Source of the DNA: Caenispirillum bisanense
GTDB taxonomy: Bacteria; Pseudomonadota; Alphaproteobacteria; Rhodospirillales; Rhodospirillaceae
Assembly: GCF_039523075.1 (NCBI RefSeq)
Contig: NZ_BAAAEP010000002.1
Location: 124,001-188,000 of the forward strand
Reading direction: 5' to 3'
DNA length: 64,000 nucleotides
The notes beneath the pieces are model-generated. The model made no database searches. It was not told the origin of the DNA and saw nothing but the letters and a program-made list of their open reading frames with translations. How positions within the stretch are numbered: the stretch's first letter is position 1; each line of letters opens with the position of its first letter. The translations under genes were made by a program, and so were the position numbers. Below are positions 36,575 through 44,595 of this stretch, in pieces.

Positions 36575-37333
36575 ATGGTAATGGACCACCAGTCAGTCAA
36601 GCGGCCGCAGTTCTTCTTCACGACCGCCCCCATGCCCTGCCCCTACCTGCCCGGCCGCATGGAACGGAAGATCGTGACCGAGCTGACGCCGCCGGGCGCC
36701 GATGCGCTGCACGACGTGCTGTCGCGGGCCGGCTTCCGCCGCAGCCACTCCATCGCCTATGCCCCTGCCTGTTCCGGCTGCAATGCCTGCGTGCCGGTGC
36801 GCATCGTGGCGGCGGAGTTCACGCCCTCGCGCAATCACCGCAAGGTGTGGAACGCCAACACCGACCTCTCCGTCACCCCGGTTCCCGCCCGCGCCACGGC
36901 GGAGCAGTACGCCCTGTTCAGCCGCTATCAGGCGGAGCGCCACACCGGCAGCGACATGGCGCTGATGGGCTTCTACGACTACCGCTCCATGGTCGACGAA
37001 AGCCCCATCGACACCTGCCTGCTGGAATTCCGTGACGACGAGGGCGCCCTGCGCGCCGTATGCCTGACCGACCGCATGAGCGACGGCCTGTCGGCGGTCT
37101 ACAGCTTCTACGACCCGCGTCTGGGCGACCGCAGCCTGGGCACCCACATGGTGCTGTGGCTGGTGCAGGAGGCGCGGCGGATGGGGCTGCCGTACATCTA
37201 TCTCGGCTACTGGATCCGCGACAGCCGCAAGATGGCCTACAAGATCCGCTTCCGGCCGCTGGAAGGCTTCACCAGCCACGGCTGGCGGCCGATCGATGAA
37301 ACGTTCGTGCCAGAGCCCTCGGCGGTCCGTTAG
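36575..37333 (+). CDS. bpt: Leucyl-tRNA:Asp/Glu-N-end-rule transferase
   Basis: A 252-residue Bpt/Ate-type aminoacyl-tRNA protein transferase that adds Leu to proteins with N-terminal Asp or Glu and so marks them for ClpS-ClpAP. PQFFFTTAPMPCPYLPGRME, ACSGCNACVPVRI and YLGYWIRDSRKMAYK are conserved blocks. The cysteines in MPCPY and CSGCNAC match the site shown in eukaryotic ATE1 to bind a metal cluster. The ATG at 36575 is chosen because the protein then begins at the family's usual point; a second ATG follows two codons on. Confidence 0.93.
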   Translation: MVMDHQSVKRPQFFFTTAPMPCPYLPGRMERKIVTELTPPGADALHDVLSRAGFRRSHSIAYAPACSGCNACVPVRIVAAEFTPSRNHRKVWNANTDLSVTPVPARATAEQYALFSRYQAERHTGSDMALMGFYDYRSMVDESPIDTCLLEFRDDEGALRAVCLTDRMSDGLSAVYSFYDPRLGDRSLGTHMVLWLVQEARRMGLPYIYLGYWIRDSRKMAYKIRFRPLEGFTSHGWRPIDETFVPEPSAVR

Positions 37334-37352
37334 CAAAACCCGAGCCTCGCCG

Positions 37353-37380
37353 TTGCACATCTCTCGAAATGGCATATACT
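37353..37380 (+). promoter_or_regulatory. Sigma70-type promoter of the TRAP operon
   Basis: TTGCAC, 16 bases, TATACT. The start would lie near 37387, giving a leader of about 127 bases before dctP. The leader is GC-rich with inverted GGCTGCGG/CCGCGG-type segments but no recognised riboswitch. Confidence 0.6.
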
Positions 37381-37513
37381 TCCGCAACTTGATTGCGCTT
37401 TCCGTCGCCCAGGGGACTTGAACGGCGGCTGCGGAATACCACCTTTGCCCGGCTGGGGCCGCGGCTGCGGTGGAGCAATCAGTTCAATCAATGCGTCCGA
37501 GAGGAAACTCCCT

Positions 37514-38614
37514 ATGAAGCGTCGCGAATTCATCAAAGGCGTGGTGCCCGCTGCCGCCGGCCTTGCTGCTGCCTCCTCGCTTGCCGCTCCGGCCATTGCG
37601 CAGAACAAGCGCGAGCTGAAGATGGTCACCAGCTGGCCGAAGAACTTCCCGGGCATGGGCACCGGCGCCGAGCGCCTGGCGAAGCGCATCTCCGAGGCCA
37701 CCGACGGCCAGATCACCGTGCGCGTGTTCTCCGCCGGCGAACTGGTGCCGGCGTTTGAGGTGTTCGACGCCGTTTCCTCCGGCACCGCCGAGATGTACCA
37801 CAGCGCCGAGTACTACTGGCCCGGCAAGTCCCCCGCCTTCAACTTCTTCTCCGCCGTGCCGTTCGGCCTGACCGCGGCCGAGAACAACGCCTGGATCTAC
37901 CACGGCGGCGGCCAGCAGGTGTGGGACGAGCTGTCGGCCAAGTTCAACGTCAAGGCCATGCTGGTCGGCAACACCGGCGTCCAGATGGGCGGCTGGTTCA
38001 ACAAGGAAATCAATACGCTGGACGACCTGAAGGGTCTGAAGATGCGTATTCCGGGCCTCGGCGGCGAAGTGCTGCGCCGCCTCGGCGCCTCCACCCTGTC
38101 GCTGCCGGGCGGCGAGATCTACCCGGCGCTGCAGTCGGGCGCCATTGACGCCACCGAGTGGGTCGGCCCCTGGAACGACCTCGCCTTCGGCTTCTACAAG
38201 GTCGCCAAGTTCTACTACTACCCCGGCTTCCACGAGCCCGGCACCTCGTTCTCGGTCGGCTTCAACCTGGGCGTCTGGGACGGCTTCACCCCGGCCCAGA
38301 AGCAGATCATGCAGGCCTGCGCCGGCGCCGAGAACGACTACATGCTGGCCGAGTTCAACGCCCGCAACGGCGATGCGCTGAACACCCTGGTCACCAAGCA
38401 CAACGTCCAGCTGAAGCGCTTCTCCGACGACGTCATGAAGGAAGTCGGCCGCGTGTCCGGCGAGACCATCGCCGAACTGGCCGCCGGCAATGCCGACGTG
38501 AAGAAGGTCTACGACAGCTTCATCGACTTCCGTACCAACGCCAAGGAATGGGCCAACCTGGCCGAGAACGCCTACTACCACGTCCGTAACCTGGACTACC
38601 CGTACACGAAGTAA
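37514..38614 (+). CDS. TRAP transporter substrate-binding protein, TakP-like
   Basis: A 366-residue periplasmic binding protein. The signal peptide begins MKRREFIKG, a Tat-type twin-arginine motif, and ends at APAIAQ (about 30). GNTGVQMGGWFNKEINTLDD, LKGLKMR (binding arginine) and GAIDATEWVGPWND match Rhodobacter TakP, which binds 2-oxo acids as a Na+ complex; pyruvate-like or lactate-type ligands are therefore likely. GAGG stands nine bases before the ATG. Confidence 0.92.
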   Translation: MKRREFIKGVVPAAAGLAAASSLAAPAIAQNKRELKMVTSWPKNFPGMGTGAERLAKRISEATDGQITVRVFSAGELVPAFEVFDAVSSGTAEMYHSAEYYWPGKSPAFNFFSAVPFGLTAAENNAWIYHGGGQQVWDELSAKFNVKAMLVGNTGVQMGGWFNKEINTLDDLKGLKMRIPGLGGEVLRRLGASTLSLPGGEIYPALQSGAIDATEWVGPWNDLAFGFYKVAKFYYYPGFHEPGTSFSVGFNLGVWDGFTPAQKQIMQACAGAENDYMLAEFNARNGDALNTLVTKHNVQLKRFSDDVMKEVGRVSGETIAELAAGNADVKKVYDSFIDFRTNAKEWANLAENAYYHVRNLDYPYTK

Positions 38615-38630
38615 GCCCGTCGCGGCTGAC

Positions 38631-38672
38631 GCCGGCCTGCGCCCCTTCCGGGTGGCGCAGGCCGGTCTTTTT
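38631..38672 (+). terminator. Terminator between dctP-like gene and the permease genes
   Basis: Arms 38631-38643 and 38654-38666 pair over 12 of 13 positions and are followed by CTTTTT. It lies inside the TRAP operon, so most transcripts should contain only the binding protein. Confidence 0.75.
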
Positions 38673-38773
38673 CCGAGTGCCGCGCTCGGCCACTATAAAA
38701 AGATCATCCCCCGGGGTAGACTGCGGCCGTCCGTCCAAGGACCCTTTCCACCGCCCTCCGCGAGAGTCCCACC

Positions 38774-39337
38774 GTGCAGGCATTGTATCTAGTGGCGCGG
38801 GCCATCGACCGCACCAACAGTATCACCGGCAAGATCATCGCCTGGCTGACGCTCGGCATGGTCCTGGTGCAGTTCGCCGTCGTCGTGCTGCGCTATGTCT
38901 TCGGCCTCGGCTTCATCTGGATGCAGGAGAGCATCCTGTACATGCACTCGCTGGTGTTCCTGGTGGGCGCCGGCTTCACGCTGCTGCGGGAGGGGCATGT
39001 GCGGGTGGACATTTTCTACCGCGGCGCCACCGGCCGCAAGAAGGCGCTGATCGACATCTGCGGCGTCGTGCTGCTGCTGATCCCCTTCTGCATCCTGGTC
39101 TGGCATGTGTCGCTGCCATACGTGATGAACTCGTGGGCGGTGCTGGAAGGCTCGCGCGAGACCAGCGGCATCCCCGGCATCTTCCTGCTGAAGACGCTGA
39201 TCCTGGTGTTCACCGTTCTGGTCGGACTGCAGGGCCTTTCCCTGGCGATCAAGTCGCTGCTGGTGCTGGCGGGCCTGATCGACGATTCGGGTGATACCAC
39301 CGTCCCCGCATCCGAACGTACCGGCGGAGCCCACTGA
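38774..39337 (+). CDS. TRAP transporter small permease (DctQ-type)
   Basis: A 187-residue membrane protein with four helices (about 20-40, 52-70, 90-110, 135-160). The block VVLRYVFGLGFIWMQE and the following RVDIFY are DctQ marks. It uses a GTG start. A TATAAA at 38694-38699 may mark a weak internal promoter after the terminator. It is two bases from dctM, so the two permease subunits are coupled. Confidence 0.9.
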   Translation: MQALYLVARAIDRTNSITGKIIAWLTLGMVLVQFAVVVLRYVFGLGFIWMQESILYMHSLVFLVGAGFTLLREGHVRVDIFYRGATGRKKALIDICGVVLLLIPFCILVWHVSLPYVMNSWAVLEGSRETSGIPGIFLLKTLILVFTVLVGLQGLSLAIKSLLVLAGLIDDSGDTTVPASERTGGAH

Positions 39338-39339
39338 CC

Positions 39340-40917
39340 ATGGCGACCATGCTTGAAAAGGAAATCTTCGCCGGACTGATGTTCGTCGCCACCGTGGTGG
39401 TGCTGCTGTTCGGCTTCCCGGTGGCCTTCACGCTGGGCGGCGTCGCCCTGCTGTTCGGCATTCTCGGCTGGTTCTACGGCGCCTTCGACATGGCCTTCGT
39501 CGCCGCCATGCCGCAGCGCATCTACGGCAGCATGACCAACGACGTGCTGATCGCCGTGCCGCTGTTCGTGTTCATGGGCATCATGCTCGAACGCTCCAAG
39601 GTGGCGGAAGAGCTGCTGGAGAGCATGGGCAAGCTGTTCGGCCCCATGCGCGGCGGCCTCGGCATTTCGGTGACCATCGTCGGCGCCCTGCTGGCGGCCT
39701 CCACCGGCATCGTCGGCGCCACCGTGGTGACCATGGGCCTGCTGTCGCTGCCGACCATGATGCGCCGCGGCTATGACCCCAAGCTGGCCTGCGGCACCAT
39801 CTGCGCCTCGGGCACGCTCGGGCAGATCATCCCGCCGTCCATTGTGCTGGTGCTGCTGGGCGACCAGATCTCCAACGCCTACCAGGATGCCCAGCGGTCG
39901 CTCGGCAACTGGTCGCCGGAGCCGGTGTCGGTAGGCGACCTGTTCGCCGGCGCGCTGATCCCCGGCGTCATGCTGGTGGGCCTCTACATCGTCTATCAGC
40001 TGATCATCGCCGTGGTGCGCCCCAACGCCAGCCCGGCCATTCCCGCCGACGAGCGGGTGGGCGCCGGCGGCTGGGGCACCCTGCTGCACGCCCTGATCCC
40101 GCCGGTGGTGCTGATCGTCGCCGTGCTCGGCTCCATCCTGGGCGGCGTCGCCACGCCGACCGAGGCGGCCGCCGTGGGCGCCATCGGCTCCATCCTGCTG
40201 GCCGGCCAGCGGCTGAGCAATGGCCCGGCGTGGTCGATCTATGCCTCCGCCGCGGCGCTGGTGGCGGTGCTGGTGCTGACCGCCTTCATGGACCTGCGCG
40301 TCGCTCGCAGCGTGATCCCGACCGCCGACATGGTGGGCATCGTGCTGGCCGCCGTGTTCTGCATCATCATCGCCTGGGGCCTGTTCTACAGCCTCTACAA
40401 GGTCTGGCAGTCGGGCACCCTGTCGGAGGTGATGACCTCCACCCTGTCGGTCACCAGCATGGTGTTCATCATCATCATCGGTGCCGGCCTGTTCTCGCTG
40501 GTGTTCCGCGGCTTCGGCGGCGACGACATGGTGCACGAGTTCCTCACCAACCTGCCGGGTGGCGTGTTCACCGCCATGCTGGTGGTGATGCTGGTGATGT
40601 TCGTGCTGGGCTTCTTCCTCGACTTCATCGAGATCGTCTTCGTGGTGGTGCCCATCGTCGGCCCCATCCTGCTGAAGATGGACATCCACCCGGTGTGGCT
40701 GGGCGTGATGATGGCGATGAACCTGCAGACGTCGTTCCTGACGCCGCCCTTCGGCTTCGCCCTCTTCTACCTGCGCGGCGTCGCCCCGCCGAGCGTCACC
40801 ACCGGGCACATCTACAAGGGCATCATTCCCTTCGTGTTCATCCAGATCCTGGCGCTGACCATCCTGGCCGCCTTCCCGGAACTGGCCACCTGGCTGCCCA
40901 AGGTCATCTTCGGCTGA
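39340..40917 (+). CDS. TRAP transporter large permease (DctM-type)
   Basis: A 525-residue protein with about 12-14 membrane helices. VPLFVFMGIMLERSKVAEELL, STGIVGATVVTMGLLSLPTM, GTICASGTLGQIIPPSIVLV and ATPTEAAAVGAIGS are the transport-core motifs; the last two re-entrant segments are repeated near the C-terminus as LQTSFLTPPFGFALFYL. It is longer than many DctM (about 430) through an extra central helix pair (about 285-360), as in the TakM-type subfamily. It uses the Na+ gradient. Confidence 0.95.
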   Translation: MATMLEKEIFAGLMFVATVVVLLFGFPVAFTLGGVALLFGILGWFYGAFDMAFVAAMPQRIYGSMTNDVLIAVPLFVFMGIMLERSKVAEELLESMGKLFGPMRGGLGISVTIVGALLAASTGIVGATVVTMGLLSLPTMMRRGYDPKLACGTICASGTLGQIIPPSIVLVLLGDQISNAYQDAQRSLGNWSPEPVSVGDLFAGALIPGVMLVGLYIVYQLIIAVVRPNASPAIPADERVGAGGWGTLLHALIPPVVLIVAVLGSILGGVATPTEAAAVGAIGSILLAGQRLSNGPAWSIYASAAALVAVLVLTAFMDLRVARSVIPTADMVGIVLAAVFCIIIAWGLFYSLYKVWQSGTLSEVMTSTLSVTSMVFIIIIGAGLFSLVFRGFGGDDMVHEFLTNLPGGVFTAMLVVMLVMFVLGFFLDFIEIVFVVVPIVGPILLKMDIHPVWLGVMMAMNLQTSFLTPPFGFALFYLRGVAPPSVTTGHIYKGIIPFVFIQILALTILAAFPELATWLPKVIFG

Positions 40918-40939
40918 CGGGCACCGCAGGCAGCACATG

Positions 40940-40976
40940 AAAAAGGGCCCCGGGGCAGAACGCCCCGGGGCCCTTT
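40940..40976. terminator. Bidirectional terminator after dctM
   Basis: A perfect 15-base inverted repeat (40942-40956 with 40962-40976), five-base loop. The minus side ends in CCCTTTTTC; the plus side in CCCTTTC. It separates the TRAP operon from the convergent parC operon. Confidence 0.8.
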
Positions 40977-41000
40977 CTACGTCGCTCGCCTGCATCGACG

Positions 41001-41327
41001 TCAGTACCAGAAGATGCGCCCGGTGCGGCGGGTATAGGCCATGGCGTGCAGCACGGCGAGCCCGGCGAGGGATACGCTCACCCCCGCCAGCAGTCCGCCA
41101 GGCAGCGAGCCGAGGGCGGCATCCAGCAGCATGCCGAGCCCCTTGTCGGCCATCACCTCGCGGCAGGGGCCGGAGGCGCAGGGCAGCCGGCCGCTCCACG
41201 CTCCCCAGCCGAGCAGCCCCAGCAGGCCGAGGGCGCAGAGGGCGAACAGCCGGGCGCGCCGCTGGTCCCGCGCCGCCAGGGCGGCCAGATCGGCGGCATC
41301 GCGGCTGGTGCGGAAGGGGCCCGTCAC
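41001..41327 (-). CDS. Small two-helix membrane protein of unknown function
   Basis: 108 residues from a GTG start. A charged N-terminus, a first hydrophobic segment (about 27-43, ARLFALCALGLLGLLGWGAW), a short periplasmic loop with two Cys (LPCASGPCREV) that could form a disulfide, and a second segment (about 76-96). I recognise no family. It lies ten bases after parC and ends at the shared terminator, so it closes that operon. Confidence 0.55.
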   Translation of the reverse strand: MTGPFRTSRDAADLAALAARDQRRARLFALCALGLLGLLGWGAWSGRLPCASGPCREVMADKGLGMLLDAALGSLPGGLLAGVSVSLAGLAVLHAMAYTRRTGRIFWY

Positions 41328-41337
41328 CGCCGCCGCC

Positions 41338-43575
41338 TCAGCCGGAGAAGCGGCCGGAGCGCGGGAAACCGGCCGGCGGCAGCTTGCCGCCGGTGGCGCG
41401 CTTGCCGATCCACGGCGTCAGGTCGGTTTCCGTGCGGGTCTTCTCGCCCAGGCGCCACGACAGGCCCTCGGCGGCCTTGAACAGCATCACGTCGCGCAGG
41501 CCGCCGTCCTTGTACTTCTGCAGGATGACGCCGCGGCCGCGGGCCATCTCCGGCACCTCCTCCAGCGCGAAGACCAGCAGCTTGCGATTGTCGCCGACCA
41601 CCGCGACGCTGTCCTGGCCTTCCTCCACCGGCAATACGTGGGTGGCGCGTTCCTTGTCGGCGACGTTGAGGATCTGCTTGCCGGCGCGGGTCTGGGCCAC
41701 CACGTCGTCCTCGGCCACCAGGAACCCGCGGCCGCTGTCGGCGGCCACCAGCAGCTTGCGGCCGGGCACGTAGACCAGCATGGCGACGATGTCGCTGTCG
41801 TTGGGCAGGTCGACCATCAGGCGCACCGGCTCGCCGAAGCCGCGGCCGCGCGGCACGCGGTCGCCGGTGAGGGTGTAGAACCGCCCGTTGCTGCCGAGGA
41901 TGAGGATCTTGTCCGTCGTCTGGGCATGCAGGGTCATCTTGAGGGCATCGCCCTCCTTGAACTTGGTGTCGTCGCCGGTGACGGCGCTGTGGCCCTTCAC
42001 GGCGCGCAGCCAGCCCTTCTCCGACAGGATGAGGGTGATCGGCTCGCGCTCCACCAGCGCCTCCAGCGGCACCACCACGGCAGAGGGGGCGTCGCCGATC
42101 TCGGTGCGGCGGCGGCCGAGGGCGGTGTGCTGGCCGAACTTCTTCCTGGTTTCCTTCACCTGGTCGGCGATGGCCTTCCAGCGCAGGACCTCGTCGTTCA
42201 GCAGGGCGATGAGGCCCGCCTTCTCCGCCGACAGGCTGTCATGCTCGCGGCGGATTTCCATTTCCTCCAGCTTGCGCAGGGAGCGCAGGCGCATGTTGAG
42301 GATGGCTTCCGCCTGCACGTCGGTGAGGCCGAAGACGCGCATCAGCTCCTGCTTGGGCTCGTCCTCCTCGCGGATGATGCGGATCACCTCGTCAAGGTTG
42401 AGGTAGGCGACAAGGTAGCCTTCCAGCACCTCCAGACGGTGGTTGATCTTGTCCAGCCGGTGGCGGCTGCGGCGGACCAATACCTCGTGCCGGTGGTCGA
42501 GGAAGGCGCGCAGCACCTCCTTCAGCGACATGACGCGCGGCACGCCGTCGGCATCCAGCACGTTCATGTTGAGGCCGAAACGAATCTCCAGTTCGGTCTG
42601 CTTGAACAGGTGCTCCATCAGCACGTCGGGATCGACGGTGCGGGAGCGCGGCTCCAGCACGACGCGCACGTCCTCCGCCGACTCGTCGCGGACATCCCCC
42701 AGGATCGGCAGCTTCTTCTGCGTCACCAGCTCGGCGATGCGCTCGATCAGCTTGGACTTCTGCACCTGGTAGGGGATTTCGGTGATGACGATGTGCCACA
42801 GGCCATGGGAGAGCTTCTCCACCTCCCACTTCGCCCGCAGGCGGAAGCCGCCCCGGCCGGTGGCATAGGCCTCGCGGATGGCATCGGCCGTCTCCACCAG
42901 CACGCCGCCGGTGGGGAAGTCGGGCCCCTTCACATGGGCGAGCAGGTCGAGCGGTTCCGCGTCCGGCTTCTTGATGAGGTGCAGCAGGGCGTCGCACAGT
43001 TCGCCGGCGTTGTGCGGCGGGATGTTCGTCGCCATGCCGACGGCGATGCCGGCCGAGCCGTTGGCCAGCAGGTTGGGGAAGGCGGCCGGCAGCACCACCG
43101 GTTCCTCTTCCTCGCCGTCGTAGGTGGCGCGGAAGTCGACGGCATCCTCGTCCAGGCCGTCCAGCAGGGCGATGGCGACCTCGGTCAGGCGCGCCTCGGT
43201 GTATCGCATGGCGGCGGCATTATCGCCGTCGATGTTGCCGAAGTTGCCCTGCCCTTCCACCAGCGGATAGCGGACGGCAAACTCCTGCGCCAGTCGCACC
43301 ATGGCCTCGTAGACGGCGCTGTCGCCGTGCGGGTGGTACTTACCGATGACGTCGCCGACTACGCGGGCGCACTTCTTGAAGCCGGCGTTGGGGTCGAGCT
43401 TCAGCTGCCGCATGGCGAACAGCAGGCGGCGGTGAACCGGCTTCAGGCCGTCGCGCACATCGGGCAGCGAACGCGACACGATGGTGGACAGGGCATAGGC
43501 GAGGTAGCGCTCGCTGAGCGCCTTCTCCAGCGGTTCGACGCGGATGTCCTCGGGTTTGGCAGGCTTGGTGCTCAT
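41338..43575 (-). CDS. parC: DNA topoisomerase IV subunit A
   Basis: A 745-residue chromosome decatenase subunit. GLKPVHRRLLFAM, KYHPHGDSAVYEAMVRLAQ and the catalytic tyrosine in AAAMRYTEARLTEVA are in place; the C-terminal beta-pinwheel (from about 500) is present but short, and it lacks a clear GyrA box, which separates ParC from GyrA. The quinolone region reads GDSAVYE, i.e. Ser and Glu as in susceptible enzymes. Start ATG at 43575; a GTG at 43599 is an alternative. parE is not in this window. Confidence 0.95.
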   Translation of the reverse strand: MSTKPAKPEDIRVEPLEKALSERYLAYALSTIVSRSLPDVRDGLKPVHRRLLFAMRQLKLDPNAGFKKCARVVGDVIGKYHPHGDSAVYEAMVRLAQEFAVRYPLVEGQGNFGNIDGDNAAAMRYTEARLTEVAIALLDGLDEDAVDFRATYDGEEEEPVVLPAAFPNLLANGSAGIAVGMATNIPPHNAGELCDALLHLIKKPDAEPLDLLAHVKGPDFPTGGVLVETADAIREAYATGRGGFRLRAKWEVEKLSHGLWHIVITEIPYQVQKSKLIERIAELVTQKKLPILGDVRDESAEDVRVVLEPRSRTVDPDVLMEHLFKQTELEIRFGLNMNVLDADGVPRVMSLKEVLRAFLDHRHEVLVRRSRHRLDKINHRLEVLEGYLVAYLNLDEVIRIIREEDEPKQELMRVFGLTDVQAEAILNMRLRSLRKLEEMEIRREHDSLSAEKAGLIALLNDEVLRWKAIADQVKETRKKFGQHTALGRRRTEIGDAPSAVVVPLEALVEREPITLILSEKGWLRAVKGHSAVTGDDTKFKEGDALKMTLHAQTTDKILILGSNGRFYTLTGDRVPRGRGFGEPVRLMVDLPNDSDIVAMLVYVPGRKLLVAADSGRGFLVAEDDVVAQTRAGKQILNVADKERATHVLPVEEGQDSVAVVGDNRKLLVFALEEVPEMARGRGVILQKYKDGGLRDVMLFKAAEGLSWRLGEKTRTETDLTPWIGKRATGGKLPPAGFPRSGRFSG

Positions 43576-43626
43576 CGGCGGCAGGATCTTCCCGATCACT
43601 CAAGGAATTGCGGCGCAAACTATAGG

Positions 43627-44349
43627 CTACGGGCGGGCCATGCGGTCAAGAAATCGTGCCCGCGCCGGCGGCAGCGGCCGGCCGAGGGCAGGAAACAGCC
43701 GGCGTTCCAGGAAGAAGCCGGCCAGCCGCAGGCCGTCGCGGATGGCGGCGGCGTCCGGCTCCGCCGTCTCGTCCAGCAGGAAGGCCGGCAGCGGCAGCAG
43801 GCGGTCGGCATAGGCGGCGCCGGCGGCCCGGCTGACCGCCCGCCCCGACCGCGGGCTGACCCAGGCCAGATCCTCCGTCGCCCCGGTGGCGGCGCAGGCC
43901 GACAGGTCGAGGCCGTAGCCCAGTTCGGCGATCAGCACCAGTTCCCACCGCACGTAAAGCGGCGCCCAGCCGCCGTCGCGGGCGAGCGCGTCGGTCAGCA
44001 GCCGCAGCCCCTCGAACAGCAGCGGATGCGGCTCGCGCTCCGGCAGGGCGGTTTCGCACAGGGCGCAGGCCGAGGACAGGCAGGCGAGCCGGGTGCGGTC
44101 GGCGAGCAGCGAGGCGGCGCCGGCGTCCAGCAGTTCGCCGGTGAAGGCGCCCAGCTGGTCCTCCAGCCGGCCGCGCCAGGTGACGTCCAGCCGGTTGCCG
44201 GGCTGCCACAGGCCGCGCCCGCCCTTGCCGGCGGCGCCGCGCACCAGCCCGCCGTGGCGGCCGCGGTCGCGGGTCAGCAGGTGGACGACGGCGCTGGTCT
44301 CGCCGTGGCGGCGGGCGGCCAGCACGATGCCCTCGTCCCGCCACTCCAT
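43627..44349 (-). CDS. recO: DNA repair protein RecO
   Basis: A 240-residue mediator of RecA loading in the RecF pathway. The N-terminal OB fold begins MEWRDEGIVLAARRHGETSAVV with LLTRDRGRHGGLVRGA. The middle zinc site of some RecO proteins is only partly present (CALCETALP and a lone later Cys). The family is confirmed by position after era. It starts three bases after the stop of the small membrane protein gene. Confidence 0.92.
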   Translation of the reverse strand: MEWRDEGIVLAARRHGETSAVVHLLTRDRGRHGGLVRGAAGKGGRGLWQPGNRLDVTWRGRLEDQLGAFTGELLDAGAASLLADRTRLACLSSACALCETALPEREPHPLLFEGLRLLTDALARDGGWAPLYVRWELVLIAELGYGLDLSACAATGATEDLAWVSPRSGRAVSRAAGAAYADRLLPLPAFLLDETAEPDAAAIRDGLRLAGFFLERRLFPALGRPLPPARARFLDRMARP

Positions 44350-44352
44350 GGC

Positions 44353-44571
44353 CTAGAACACGCCGAGGCCGATGGCGCCGAGCCCCAGCAGCATGGCGGC
44401 GAGGCCGCCGGTCATCAGCAGGGTGTCGGCGCCCTTCTGGGCCGGCGTCATCGGCTGGCGGCGGCGGGCCAACCGCTCGCGCAGGACGATGAGGGCGCCG
44501 AGCAGCAGCACCCCGAGGCCGAGGAACATGATGCCGGCAGCTAGGTGGTAGGGATCAAGGGTTCTGCCCAT
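44353..44571 (-). CDS. Small two-helix membrane protein between era and recO
   Basis: 72 residues with hydrophobic helices at about 10-28 and 50-70 separated by a basic loop (RERLARRRQPMTPAQK). No known family is recognised. It is packed tightly into the operon (24 bases after era, 3 before recO), which argues that it is a real gene. A helical hairpin with cytoplasmic basic loop is predicted by the positive-inside rule. Confidence 0.55.
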   Translation of the reverse strand: MGRTLDPYHLAAGIMFLGLGVLLLGALIVLRERLARRRQPMTPAQKGADTLLMTGGLAAMLLGLGAIGLGVF

Positions 44572-44595
44572 GGCGCGGCCCCTTCCCGGCGGCGG

